Counted from the first letter of the stretch, positions 1-8,712 are shown. The stretch is 64,000 nt of DNA from Gemmobacter caeni (GCF_003054195.1 NZ_QBKP01000002.1:64664-128663), one strand, 5' to 3'. Notes: generated by a model from the letters alone, not told the origin. Made by a program: numbers and translations.

Positions 1-3000
1 GCCATGTAGGTGGTGGAGGACATTCCACTGTTCCAGGTCACCCCCGGGAGCGGGAACGTGGTGGTGAAGAGCCCCTCGCCCGAGAGGGCGGGGCCCGCGT
101 AGACCACGGTCCCGCTCCCGCAGGTGTCCCCGACCGCGCTCACCCCGTCGCAGCTCTGCTGCGCGGTGAAGGTGATCGCCTCGCGGCGGACGCACTGGAC
201 CGCCCGGCCCGATGACTTCGTGGTCGGGGTCAGGGACCCGGCCCCGATGTCGAACACCTGCGCCGCCGTCTGACCCGTCTCCGTCGAGGTCCAGATCGCG
301 CCGGAGGCGATCGCCGTCGGCAGCAGCGCCCGGTTCCGGTGCAGCTCGTAGGCCTCGTGAGAGGCCGGAAGGTACCAGTCGTCGTACCCCCCGTAGGACA
401 TGCTCGCGCAGGATTCGGCGGCGATATGCGCCTGCGTCCCGGAGTTGGCGGAATCGGAGTCCCGCAACAGGAGGGCGGCGGTGTTCGCGGCCCCGTCCGT
501 CCCGGACATGACGTTGGTCATGGTCATGTAGGTGGTGCTCGACATCCCGGCGTTCCAGGTGACCGCCGGCATCTGCACCGTCGTGGTGTAGATGCGGCCG
601 CCGGACAGGGCCTCGCCCGCGAAGACGATCCGCCCGTTCCCGCAGAGCCCGCCCACCGCCGTCACGCCCGCACAGTCCGTCGCCGCCACCAGCGCGGCGG
701 CCCCCTTGCGGACGCACTGGACCCCCCGGTGCTGGTTCTTCGTCGTGGAGGTGATGGCGCCGGTCGCCAGGTCGATCGCGCTCGCGATCGTCTGGCCCGT
801 CTCGGTCGAGGTCCAGAACACGCCGGACCCGACCGGGAGGGAGGACCGGTTCCGATGCAGCTCCGCCGCCTCAAGCGATGCGGGGAGATGCCAGTCGGAG
901 TACCCCCCATAAACCAGGCTCGCGCAGACCTCCGCGGCCGCATGCGTCTGTGTCAGCGCGTTGGCGCTGTTCGCGTCCGCCACCGCCAGCGCGGCCGTGT
1001 TCGCGGCCCCGGTCATGCCGGAGGTCCGGCCCGTCACGGTCATGTAGGTGGTCGAGGACAGACCGTCGTTCCAGGGGTGGGCCGGGAGGGAGAAGGCGGT
1101 GGTGAAAAGCGGGCCCCCGTCCACGCTCTCCCCCGCCATCACGATGTCGCCGGAGCCGCAGGTCTGGCCCAGCCCGGTCAGCCCGTCACAGGGCGCATCC
1201 TCCTGGGCCGGGACCGGGCCGCGCCGGACGCACATGAGGGCCCGCGCGTTCGACTTCGTCACGGCGCTGGTCGCCCCGGTCCCGAGGTCATAGGCCATGG
1301 CGGCCGTCTGCCCGTACTCGCTTGAGGTCCAGAACGCGCCGGTCTTCACCGGAAGCGCCCCCTTGTTCAGGAACAGGGTGTGGATCTCGGCGGACCCGGG
1401 CAGGTACCAGTCGCTGTACCCGCCGTAGACCATGTTGTGACAGGCCTCCGCGGCGGCGTGAATCTGCGCCCCCGTATTCGCGGTGTCCGCATCGCGGACC
1501 GCGAGCGCGGCGGAGTTCGCCTCCCCGTTCACGCCGGACTGCACATTCGTCAGCGACATGTAGGTGGTGGAGGACATTCCACTGTTCCAGGTCACCCCCG
1601 GGAGCGGGAACGTGGTGGTGAAGAGCCCCTCGCCCGAGAGGGCGGGGCCCGCGTAGACCACGGTCCCGCTCCCGCAGGTGTCCCCGACCGCGCTCACCCC
1701 GTCGCAGCTCTGCTGCGCGGTGAAGGTGATCGCCTCGCGGCGGACGCACTGGACCGCCCGGCTCGATGACTTCGTGGTCGGGGTCAGGGACCCTGCCCCG
1801 ATGTCGAACACCTGCGCCGCCGTCTGACCCGTCTCCGTCGAGGTCCAGATCGCGCCGGAGGAGATCGCCGTCGGAAGCAGCGCCCGGTTCCGATGCAGCT
1901 CATAGGCCTCATGCGCCGCTGGCAGATGCCAGTCCGAATACCCCCCATAGGACATGTTCGCGCAGGATTCTGCGGCCACATGCGCCTGCGCCCCGGAGTT
2001 CGCGGAATCGGAATCCCGTGACAGGAGGGCGGCGGTGTTCGCGGCCCCGTCCGTCCCGGACATGACGTTGGTCATGGTCATGTAGGTGGTGTTCGACATC
2101 CCGGCGTTCCAGGTGACCGCCGGCATCTGCACCGTCGTGGTGTAGAGGCGGCCGCCGGAGAGGCTCTCCCCGGCCAGGATGATGTTGCCGTTGCCGCAGA
2201 CCCCGCCGACCGCGGTGATATCATCGCAATCCGTCGCCGCCACCAGCGGCGCCGCGCTCTTGCGCACGCATTGCACCGCACGCGTGGTGGACTTAGTCGT
2301 GCTGGCCAATGCCCCGGTCGCGATATCGATCGCGTTCGCCGTGGTCTGGCCAGTCTCCGTGGAGGTCCAGATAACCCCGGAGCTGACCGGGAGGGATCCC
2401 CGGTTGCGGTGCAGCTCCGCCGCCTCGATGGAGGCGGGGAGGTACCAGTCTGAATAGCCCCCGTAGACCAGGCTCGCGCAGACCTCCGCCGCCGCATGCG
2501 GCTGCGTCAGGGAGTAGGCCGTGTTCGCGTCTGCGGCCGCGAGCGCGGCCGTGTTGGCCGAACCGGTCATCCCGGAGGTCAGGTTGGTCAGGGTCATATA
2601 GGGGGTGGAGGTCATCCCGTCGTTCCAGGCGTGAGCCGGGAGCTGGAAGGCGGTGGTGAAGAGGTATCCCCCGTCCACACTCTCCCCCGCAAGGACCACG
2701 TCCCCGGCGCCACAGGTCTGGCCCGGGGAGGTAAGCCCGTCACAGGGCGATTCCGGCTGTGCCGGGACCGGGCCACGCCGGACGCAGATCAGGCTGCGGG
2801 CGGTGGATTTGGACACCTCAGAGCTGGCCCCGGTGCCGATGTCAAAGCCGCGCGCCGTGGTCTGACCATATTCGCTGGAGGTCCAGATCGCACCGGTCTT
2901 CACCGGAAGAGCCGCCTTGTTCAGGAACAGGGTGTGGGCCTCCGCGGAGGCCGGAAGATACCAGTCCGAGTACCCCCCGTAGGTCATGTTTTCGCAATAC

Positions 3001-3914
3001 TCTGCCGCGGCATGTACCTGGGTCCCACTATTCGCGGTGTCCGCGTCGCGGACCGCCAGGGCAGTGGTGTTCGCCGCCCCGTTCACCCCGGACTGCACGT
3101 TCGTTATCGCCATGTCGCTGGTGGTGCTCATCCCGTTGTTCCAGGTCACTGCCGGGAGCGGGAAGGCGGTGGCGAAGAGCCCCTCGCCCGAGAGGGCGGG
3201 GCCCGCATAAATGACGCCTCCGGTCCCGCAGGTCTCGCCGACCGTTGTGACCGTTTCGCAGGGTTTGGACGGGGTAACCGCCACCGTCCCGGAGCGAACG
3301 CACTGGATCGCCCGCGTCGTCGACTTTGTTGTGGGGGTAAGGGCGCCAGTCCCCGTCTCGAAAGCGTAGGCTGCGGTTTGGGAATACTCGGATGAGGTCC
3401 AGACGGTCCCCGGAGAAACCGGTATCGAGGCGGCGTTCCGGAAGAAAAGATAAGCCTCAAGCGCTGAAGGGAGATACCAGTCATCAAATCCGCCATGCGT
3501 CAGGTTCGCGCAGACCGCGGCGGCGCGGTGCGACTGGACGCCTGAGGTGGCTGTGTTTGCATCCGCAGAAACAAGAGAGGTCGTGTTTTGAGCGCCTCTC
3601 GCACCTGACATGATGTTGGTCAGCGACATGTAAGTGGTCGACGTCATGCCGTCGTTCCAGCTGGTCGCCACAAGCGTCACATCCGTGGTGAACAGCTTGC
3701 GCCCGCTCAGCCCATCACCCAGGTAGACCACGTTCAGTTCCGGGCCGCAAAGATCACCGACGTTGCGCGCCGCATCGCACTCGCTCGAGTTCTCCTCGAT
3801 CGTGATCACGTAATCCTTGACCGTCTCGACGAGCTGCGCCTGGGCGGGGGCGTCGGCGAGGAGGGCCGCGAGGCCAAAGAGGGCGGGGCGGAACATCTGG
3901 CTCAGACGGGTCAT
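1..3914 (-). CDS. Secreted multi-DUF1566 (Lcl_C) tandem-repeat protein, 3' end beyond window
   Basis: An open frame of more than 1,300 codons starts at ATG 3914 after a GAGGAG ribosome binding site and runs off the left edge; I checked the 1-1560 part codon by codon and found no stop. It opens with a signal peptide (residues 1-26, ending APAQA) and continues with about 7.5 tandem domains of roughly 173 aa. Each domain has C-x(6-9)-CG, a TWNxGM block, a GGYSDWYLP block, an IWTSTE block and a terminal QCVR, which is the DUF1566/Lcl_C signature known from collagen-like adhesins and other surface proteins. The gene lies 12 bp downstream of a BspA-like exported protein. A surface adhesin or pilus-associated role is inference. 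Paired cysteines suggest disulphide-stabilised exported domains. Confidence 0.85.
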   Translation of the reverse strand, partial: MTRLSQMFRPALFGLAALLADAPAQAQLVETVKDYVITIEENSSECDAARNVGDLCGPELNVVYLGDGLSGRKLFTTDVTLVATSWNDGMTSTTYMSLTNIMSGARGAQNTTSLVSADANTATSGVQSHRAAAVCANLTHGGFDDWYLPSALEAYLFFRNAASIPVSPGTVWTSSEYSQTAAYAFETGTGALTPTTKSTTRAIQCVRSGTVAVTPSKPCETVTTVGETCGTGGVIYAGPALSGEGLFATAFPLPAVTWNNGMSTTSDMAITNVQSGVNGAANTTALAVRDADTANSGTQVHAAAEYCENMTYGGYSDWYLPASAEAHTLFLNKAALPVKTGAIWTSSEYGQTTARGFDIGTGASSEVSKSTARSLICVRRGPVPAQPESPCDGLTSPGQTCGAGDVVLAGESVDGGYLFTTAFQLPAHAWNDGMTSTPYMTLTNLTSGMTGSANTAALAAADANTAYSLTQPHAAAEVCASLVYGGYSDWYLPASIEAAELHRNRGSLPVSSGVIWTSTETGQTTANAIDIATGALASTTKSTTRAVQCVRKSAAPLVAATDCDDITAVGGVCGNGNIILAGESLSGGRLYTTTVQMPAVTWNAGMSNTTYMTMTNVMSGTDGAANTAALLSRDSDSANSGAQAHVAAESCANMSYGGYSDWHLPAAHEAYELHRNRALLPTAISSGAIWTSTETGQTAAQVFDIGAGSLTPTTKSSSRAVQCVRREAITFTAQQSCDGVSAVGDTCGSGTVVYAGPALSGEGLFTTTFPLPGVTWNSGMSSTTYMSLTNVQSGVNGEANSAALAVRDADTANTGAQIHAAAEACHNMVYGGYSDWYLPGSAEIHTLFLNKGALPVKTGAFWTSSEYGQTAAMAYDLGTGATSAVTKSNARALMCVRRGPVPAQEDAPCDGLTGLGQTCGSGDIVMAGESVDGGPLFTTAFSLPAHPWNDGLSSTTYMTVTGRTSGMTGAANTAALAVADANSANALTQTHAAAEVCASLVYGGYSDWHLPASLEAAELHRNRSSLPVGSGVFWTSTETGQTIASAIDLATGAITSTTKNQHRGVQCVRKGAAALVAATDCAGVTAVGGLCGNGRIVFAGEALSGGRIYTTTVQMPAVTWNAGMSSTTYMTMTNVMSGTDGAANTAALLLRDSDSANSGTQAHIAAESCASMSYGGYDDWYLPASHEAYELHRNRALLPTAIASGAIWTSTETGQTAAQVFDIGAGSLTPTTKSSGRAVQCVRREAITFTAQQSCDGVSAVGDTCGSGTVVYAGPALSGEGLFTTTFPLPGVTWNSGMSSTTYM
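3..3660 (-). repeat. Higher-order tandem repeat with 1,554-bp period
   Basis: The block beginning at 3 recurs at 1557 and again, more diverged, at 3111, so the period is exactly 1,554 bp (518 codons). Each period contains three DUF1566 domains of different subtype (an A-B-C pattern). Positions 3-230 and 1557-1784 are almost identical at DNA level, while the copy at 3111 has accumulated many differences. This points to duplication of three-domain blocks, with the copies nearest the signal peptide being the most diverged. Confidence 0.85.
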
Positions 3915-3926
3915 GCTCCGGTCTCC

Positions 3927-4817
3927 TCAGTACTGACGGGCGCGGATCTGGAAGGCGTACTCGCCCGGGGTGGTCGGGGTCCCGGAGATGACCCCGGTCA
4001 ACGGGTCCAGGACGAGACCGGGCGGGAGCTCCCCGGAGGAGACCTCAAAGGTGATAAGGCTCAGGCTGGTTCCGGAGGGGGCGTTCGGCCAGATCTCGAG
4101 GCCTGACCGCAGGTTGAAAAAGAACGGGACCGTCTGCTCGGCCGTCTCCGGAAAGGAGGCAGGTAGACTGATACCGCACTCCCCGTAGCGCGGGTGCTTC
4201 TGCTGGGATTTGCGCAGCGGCGGGTGCCGACCGTTTTCACGCCCCATCAGACCGGGAGGCTCCTCGTTGAACCGACGCATGCACCAGCGGCTCATGTCCG
4301 TCTGCTGGGACAGGGCCCCGTCAAACAGGTCCGTCATGGCGAGCACGTTCTTGATCTGCATCCCCCAGCTTGCCAGATTCTGAGAGAAGTTCGGCGCGTC
4401 CTGGAAGGTCCGATTCAGGTTCTCAACGCTCGTCGGGAGGGTCGTCGGCAGAGCGACAAGTCTATCATTCCCCTTGAAGGCGGCGTCGAGGGATCTGATC
4501 CCCACGTTCCCCCAGCTGATAACACGGGAAACCGTATTGCCGGTAGGCGAGGAGACGCCGGGTCCGAACTGCGGAACCGTCCCGGAGATCCGCACCTGGT
4601 CCCCCGGCCCCGCCTCCGGACAGCTGACGCTTCTTCCGGCCCCCTGGACGATCCGAAGACAGGCGTTGTTGGCCGCGATCGACCCCCAGTCGATCACCGC
4701 GTCCACCGGCTCACCGGCGTAGCCGTAGAGATGAAGGGTCACCTGCGCATGTGCGGAGGGGGCCGCGACAGCGGCCCCCATCAGGAAGGAAAGGAGTGCG
4801 GCCTTGAAGCGATACAT
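3927..4817 (-). CDS. Exported BspA-like (DUF285) protein with C-terminal putative Ig domain
   Basis: This 296-aa protein has a signal peptide (residues 1-24, ending AHAQ). The middle (about 85-200) matches the BspA/DUF285 pattern seen in Mycoplasma- and Vibrio-type surface proteins: LDAAFKGNDRL, then TFQDAPNFSQNLASWGM, then MTDLFDGALSQQTDMSRWCM, closing with a PRYGECG segment. The last 50 residues carry the ELPPGLVLDPLTGVISGTP motif of the He_PIG putative Ig fold. The start at 4817 follows GGAGACGAGCG. It is probably co-transcribed with the repeat protein downstream. A surface recognition or adhesin function is inferred from the families; the ligand is unknown. Confidence 0.8.
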   Translation of the reverse strand: MYRFKAALLSFLMGAAVAAPSAHAQVTLHLYGYAGEPVDAVIDWGSIAANNACLRIVQGAGRSVSCPEAGPGDQVRISGTVPQFGPGVSSPTGNTVSRVISWGNVGIRSLDAAFKGNDRLVALPTTLPTSVENLNRTFQDAPNFSQNLASWGMQIKNVLAMTDLFDGALSQQTDMSRWCMRRFNEEPPGLMGRENGRHPPLRKSQQKHPRYGECGISLPASFPETAEQTVPFFFNLRSGLEIWPNAPSGTSLSLITFEVSSGELPPGLVLDPLTGVISGTPTTPGEYAFQIRARQY

Positions 4818-4826
4818 CGCTCGTCT

Positions 4827-4856
4827 CCATTTTTCGCATTTATAGGCGAAAAATGG
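4827..4856. promoter_or_regulatory. Perfect 11-bp inverted repeat of the TTTTTCGC word
   Basis: CCATTTTTCGC at 4827-4837 is mirrored by GCGAAAAATGG at 4846-4856 around an 8-bp AT-rich spacer. It sits just upstream of the start codon at 4817 and is one of the paired copies of the word that recurs in intergenic DNA across the window. It could be an operator or a hairpin in the 5' UTR. Confidence 0.55.
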
Positions 4857-4876
4857 GCGACGTGCAACGGGGGCGT

Positions 4877-5341
4877 TCAGGAGTCCGTCCGGGTCACTGT
4901 TTCCGTGACCGCCTTCTTCTTCAACGCGAAGTAGCGCGAGTAGCCCCCCTCATCGCGGATCACCCGCTTCGACCCGATCACGAAATGCCGGCCCGCGTTC
5001 ATCACGACCACCTGATTCAGATGGAGCTTCTTGGCGATGAACAGGTCCGCCGCCAGGCGCATCCCGTCGTTGTAGACCCGGTCCCCCTTCTTCGAGACGA
5101 GGACCAGAACGCCCGTCTTCGGGCTGTAATGGGCCTCCTCGGCCGCCGGGATCTGGTCCAGGAGGGTCTCAACCGCCCCCTTGGCGTCCTCCACGTAGCG
5201 GACGGCGGCCGCCTCCGTGGCGGGGCCGACGTAGGTCGTCTTGCACAGGCCGAACAGGGTCGGCTTGCAGACGTAGTCCGAGGCGGCCGCGGGGGACGCG
5301 CCGGCGAGCATCAGGACGAGGGGGAGAACAAGCGAATTCAT
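4877..5341 (-). CDS. Small exported protein of unknown function
   Basis: A 154-aa product is predicted from ATG 5341, chosen because it is preceded by GGAAAGGAG and begins with a signal peptide (MNSLVLPLVLMLAGASPAAA). A longer in-frame start at 5446 would put 35 non-signal residues in front and has no better ribosome binding site. Mature-region landmarks are an early CKPTLFGLCK cysteine pair and a basic C-terminus with KKKAVTETVTRT. No family was recognised. The upstream DNA contains TTTTTTCGCA at 5366-5375 and TTTTTCGCAA at 5408-5418 in the gene's own orientation. Confidence 0.65.
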   Translation of the reverse strand: MNSLVLPLVLMLAGASPAAASDYVCKPTLFGLCKTTYVGPATEAAAVRYVEDAKGAVETLLDQIPAAEEAHYSPKTGVLVLVSKKGDRVYNDGMRLAADLFIAKKLHLNQVVVMNAGRHFVIGSKRVIRDEGGYSRYFALKKKAVTETVTRTDS

Positions 5342-5500
5342 CGGAGGGCTCCTTTCCGGGATTTGTGCGAAAAAATCTACCCAATATGAACTGTTGATGC
5401 AATATGTTTGCGAAAAAGATTTTCTATAGTTGGCGTCGTGAGACACGATGGAGTGCGGCTCCCAGACGGCTGCGCAAAAAAATTTCTGGCTGTCGTTTCG

Positions 5501-5513
5501 TTTTTTCGCATAT
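5501..5513 (+). promoter_or_regulatory. TTTTTTCGCATAT element upstream of 5556 gene
   Basis: The best example of the recurring word: TTTTTTCGCATAT ends 43 nt before the start codon at 5556, and the same arrangement (word ending 43 nt before the ATG) is seen for the gene at 32892. A promoter or regulator-site role is inferred only from position and recurrence. Confidence 0.4.
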
Positions 5514-5555
5514 CGCGCCTATGCTGAATCAGGCACAGAAACAGAGGAGTTCGCC

Positions 5556-6158
5556 ATGACCGACCAGAAACCCGAGAAGAAGAGCGACCGCGACTGGAGC
5601 ACCCGTGTGGGGACGGTCAAGGAGGGCTCGATCGAGACCTTCACGACCAAGGGCGGCGAGGAGGCGCTGCGCGCCATCGTCGTGAACGCGGAGGGCAAGG
5701 AGTCCATCGTCGAGGCGTTCGGCGCCCCGGCGCAGGAGAAGCTGCGCGCCGCCGCCGACGCGGACAAGCCGATGGTGTTCCGCGGCCCCGCCTACTTCAC
5801 GGAAGGCAACGTCCCCCACGTGATGATCGCCACCGTCTCCGCGCAGGCGGAGCCGAAGGCGGACGCCCCGGCGAAGACCGCCGAGGAGATCGAGGCGGAG
5901 AAGGCCGCCCGTGCCGAGGCGAACAAGGCGCGCGCCGCCGAGCGTAACGCCTCGCGCGTCGCGGTCGAGGCCGGCTCGGTCGGGATCGGCGACACGGTCG
6001 AGAAGGACGGGGTGAAGCACGAGGTCAACCACGTCGGGGAGACCTTCGAGCGTGACGGGAAGCAGGTCGCCTACGCCTATTTCGGAGAGCTGGGCGCCGA
6101 GCTGGCCGCGAAGGCGGCCGAGAAGGCCAAGGAGGAGGACGCCAGCCCGTCCATGTGA
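5556..6158 (+). CDS. Hypothetical acidic, Ala/Glu-rich protein
   Basis: A 200-aa protein starts at ATG 5556 after a GAGGAG site; the longer frame from 5448 lacks a ribosome binding site and begins inside the upstream control region. Residues 1-100 are a mixed, probably folded domain. Residues about 105-150 are a charged helical segment (AEEIEAEKAARAEANKARA), and a small beta-rich stretch follows before the tail EEDASPSM. No family was recognised. It is monocistronic, with a promoter-like element upstream and a strong terminator 35 bp downstream, so it is likely well expressed. Confidence 0.65.
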   Translation: MTDQKPEKKSDRDWSTRVGTVKEGSIETFTTKGGEEALRAIVVNAEGKESIVEAFGAPAQEKLRAAADADKPMVFRGPAYFTEGNVPHVMIATVSAQAEPKADAPAKTAEEIEAEKAARAEANKARAAERNASRVAVEAGSVGIGDTVEKDGVKHEVNHVGETFERDGKQVAYAYFGELGAELAAKAAEKAKEEDASPSM

Positions 6159-6193
6159 TCGGCTGCGTCTCCCCGGCGAGACCGGAACACCGG

Positions 6194-6222
6194 AACGGGC
6201 GCTTCGGCGCCCGTTTCTTTTT
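6194..6222 (+). terminator. Rho-independent terminator after the 5556 gene
   Basis: A perfect 9-bp stem AACGGGCGC / GCGCCCGTT with a TTCG tetraloop is followed by TTTCTTTTT. It lies 35 bp past the stop codon at 6158 and is the clearest intrinsic terminator in the window. Confidence 0.9.
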
Positions 6223-6302
6223 CGAGAGGGGGACGGGCACGTCTTCGCATAGGCCGGTCCATGGGTTAGACTGGTTTTCGAGACCGGGCAGAAAAGACGC
6301 CT

Positions 6303-6340
6303 CGCCCCCTACCTGAAGGAAGGGGGGTGCGGCGAGTTTT
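6303..6340 (-). terminator. Hairpin at the 3' end of the GNAT-like gene
   Basis: CTCGCC and CCCCT on one side pair with AGGGG and GGCGAG on the other, around a CCTGAAGG core. The hairpin overlaps the stop codon at 6309 and is followed on the minus strand by TCTTTTCT. The core ACCTGAAGGA is also found in the left-end hairpin of the TnpB element at 37.5 kb, so this could instead be a relic IS605 end. Confidence 0.4.
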
Positions 6341-6890
6341 GCTCAATCCTCGCCGATCCTTCCGGATTTCCGACAGGAAGCGCGCCGTCGGCGATCCGGA
6401 CCTGGAGCGCATGCGCCGAGCGCCGCGCCGCGGCGCCGGGGACGGAATAGGCGGCCGGACAGAGGAACCGACCCCGTTCGAGGTCGGAGATCAGGACCAG
6501 GAGCGCGCCGAGCCCGCGCCCGCGCCAGACGGGGGTGACGAGGGGCAGCCCGCTCCGGATACAGGCGACCGGCTCCTCCTGGACCAGCAGAACGAGATCG
6601 CGAAACGGGCGGTCCGTCGCGAGAACGCGAGCCCCGCGCAGCCCGGGCACCTCGAGCGGTCTGAACCGGTCCGGATCCGACCAGGCGGTCCGGTCCGCAA
6701 GGAACCGCTCCGCCTCCCGGATCTGCGCCCTTTGGAGCGGGCCGGTCTCCCCCTCCCCCAGCACCGGCAGGTCCCCTAGATACTCCCGCAAGGACCGCAG
6801 GTTGTGCCCAGCGACCCGGACCGCGGCTGCGAGCGCCGGGCAGGTAGGGTCGAGACCCGGACAGGAAGACAGGAGGGGGTGTTCGCCCAT
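6309..6890 (-). CDS. GNAT-like N-acetyltransferase
   Basis: The 193-aa protein contains PLVTPVWRGRGLGALLV (residues about 118-134), which resembles acetyl-CoA-binding motif A of GNAT enzymes (R/Q-x-x-G-x-G). It is preceded by a strand containing VLLVQEEPVACI, as expected for that fold. Its start codon overlaps the stop of the upstream gene by one base (TGATG at 6888-6892), so the two are translationally coupled. The substrate cannot be guessed. The N-terminal 80 residues show no recognised motif. The assignment rests on one motif and is moderate. Confidence 0.5.
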   Translation of the reverse strand: MGEHPLLSSCPGLDPTCPALAAAVRVAGHNLRSLREYLGDLPVLGEGETGPLQRAQIREAERFLADRTAWSDPDRFRPLEVPGLRGARVLATDRPFRDLVLLVQEEPVACIRSGLPLVTPVWRGRGLGALLVLISDLERGRFLCPAAYSVPGAAARRSAHALQVRIADGALPVGNPEGSARIEQNSPHPPSFR

Positions 6891-8551
6891 CAGGCGTCCA
6901 GGATCGCGTCCCAGAACCCGCCCGTCCCGCGCATCGCGTAGGGGGCGCTGCGCAGAAGGTCCTCCAGCTCAGAGGCCCAGGCCCGGGCCCAAGCGTCCCG
7001 GAAGGGCTCTCCGGAGAGATCGGCGGAGGGGGCCGGCAGGGGGCGCAGGTCCACGGTGATCACCCCGCCCTCCCCGGGCAGGACCCGCGGGAAGACGGTC
7101 GGGACGTTCAGCCGTTCGGAGATCCGGGCACAGAGGTCGGAGACCGGGACTTCGCGATCGAAGAGCGGCACCCGGCGCGGACGGGGACCCGGGACCGCGT
7201 CCGCGGAGACGGCGACCGCCTCCCCACCCCGCAGCCGGGCCGTCAGATCACGCATGGCCGCGGTCCGGGAACGCCCCTCAACCGCGATCAGGTAGTCGGA
7301 GAGACCGGGCAGGTCGAGCAGGGTCGCGGGGGCGGTCAGACCGAAACGGACCCCGGCGGCCAGGAGGGCGAGCGGGGCCGCGTCCATCAGGCCCGCGTGG
7401 GCGGAGGCGATCAGGACCCCCCTGCCCCGCAGATGCATGTCCATCACCATCCCCTGCGCCGCCTCGGAGAGCCGGACCCGGTAGGTCAGCTCGCGGATCC
7501 GGTCAGGACGGGTCTGAACCCAGGCCAGAAGGGTCCGGTCGAAGGCGATCAGCTCGCGCGCCTGCCAGGGGTCCGGGTCCTGGCCGGTCACCCCGGCCAC
7601 CCATCCCAGGCGGGAGGCGGGGGCCGGGTCCGCGGACACGAAGCGGGAGGGCTCCTCGAAGAGCTCATCCGCGGTGTCCGGAAGACGTGCCTCCAGGAAC
7701 GGCAGCCCCTCCCGATAGACGACCCGTGCCGCTTCCCGCTGTCCGCTGCGCGAGAGCAGATCGACGAGATGACCCCGGGCCGTGTCATCGGTCGGGTCCC
7801 GTTCGAGAAGAAGTCGCAGGGGACGCGCGGCCCCCTTCAGGTCATCCGTCAGCTCCCGTGCCCGGGTCTCCAGAAGCAGGAGCTCGCGGGTCCTGTCCGC
7901 CTTCGGGACCCGGCGGAGGGCGATCAGCGCCGCCTCCGGGCGTCCGGTGGACAGCGCGGCCCCCACGAGAAGGGTGACGACCGGGACCGCCGGGGCATTC
8001 CCGGGGATCAGGGTCAGGGCCGCGGCGGCCGCCTCAAACACCCCCTCCGGGTCCCCGAGCGCCTCGTGGCAACGGGCAGCGAGAAGGCGGTCATCCCCCG
8101 TCGGGAGGTCCCCGATCAGGGAGAGGGCGACCCGGACCGACCCCGCCTCGAGCAGAATCCGCGCCGCACGGCGGCGCATCGCGTCGCTCACCCCGGTGAG
8201 GCCGCCAACCCGGGTCGCGATCAGGCGCGCCTCCGTCCCCCAGCCGGCCCTCTCCAGAACCTCGAGCAGGACCCCGATCAGCTCACAGGCCCCCTCATCG
8301 GTCCGCTCGCGCAGAACGACCCGCTTGGCGAGCTGATAGGCCCGGTCCGCCGTCTCCAGATCAAGATCCCGGTCCAGAGACTGGCGGAAGGACTCCGCCA
8401 GGGACCGGTCGTCCCAGCCGGCCCCGACGAGCCCGCTCAGCATGTCCATCGGGTCGCGCGCCGTGGACGCGGCGAGCGTGCCCCCCTGCTCCGGGGTCAG
8501 GCCTTCGGTAACGGCGGGGTCCGGCTGAACGTTCTGTTCCAGTAGGGTCAC
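6890..8551 (-). CDS. Helical-repeat protein with C-terminal LPLAT/HtrB-like acyltransferase domain
   Basis: I place the start at GTG 8551 because AGGAG lies 7 nt upstream; the longer frame from 8647 has no ribosome binding site. The 553-aa product has an N-terminal half of paired helices typical of TPR-like repeats (residues about 40-300). The C-terminal half resembles the lipid A acyltransferase/LPLAT superfamily: VLIASAHAGLMD holds an H-x4-D catalytic motif (His385, Asp390 in this numbering), followed by GGEAVAVSADAVPGPRPRRVP and a NVPTVFPRVLPG strand. Such enzymes transfer acyl chains at the inner membrane; here no transmembrane segment is evident. Coupling to the GNAT-like gene suggests a joint modification role, which is inference. 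Confidence 0.6.
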   Translation of the reverse strand: MTLLEQNVQPDPAVTEGLTPEQGGTLAASTARDPMDMLSGLVGAGWDDRSLAESFRQSLDRDLDLETADRAYQLAKRVVLRERTDEGACELIGVLLEVLERAGWGTEARLIATRVGGLTGVSDAMRRRAARILLEAGSVRVALSLIGDLPTGDDRLLAARCHEALGDPEGVFEAAAAALTLIPGNAPAVPVVTLLVGAALSTGRPEAALIALRRVPKADRTRELLLLETRARELTDDLKGAARPLRLLLERDPTDDTARGHLVDLLSRSGQREAARVVYREGLPFLEARLPDTADELFEEPSRFVSADPAPASRLGWVAGVTGQDPDPWQARELIAFDRTLLAWVQTRPDRIRELTYRVRLSEAAQGMVMDMHLRGRGVLIASAHAGLMDAAPLALLAAGVRFGLTAPATLLDLPGLSDYLIAVEGRSRTAAMRDLTARLRGGEAVAVSADAVPGPRPRRVPLFDREVPVSDLCARISERLNVPTVFPRVLPGEGGVITVDLRPLPAPSADLSGEPFRDAWARAWASELEDLLRSAPYAMRGTGGFWDAILDA

Positions 8552-8712
8552 CCTGATGCTCCTTGCATGGATGAGCCCCCCGCAGCGACCCGGGTCGCCG
8601 GCAGGAGGGGTGTTGAGAGGACGGGACGGACGGACCGGCCCGGGCATGGTGATGAAAGGAGAACGGTGGGTTCAGGGGGGCGAATCTGACGGCCACGGAC
8701 AGATAAGCGTTT

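Noticed and set aside
1-3900. Regular repeats that could suggest a CRISPR or satellite array
   Set aside because: The period is 1,554 bp, the frame stays open throughout, and each unit encodes a DUF1566 domain; there are no short repeats with unique spacers.
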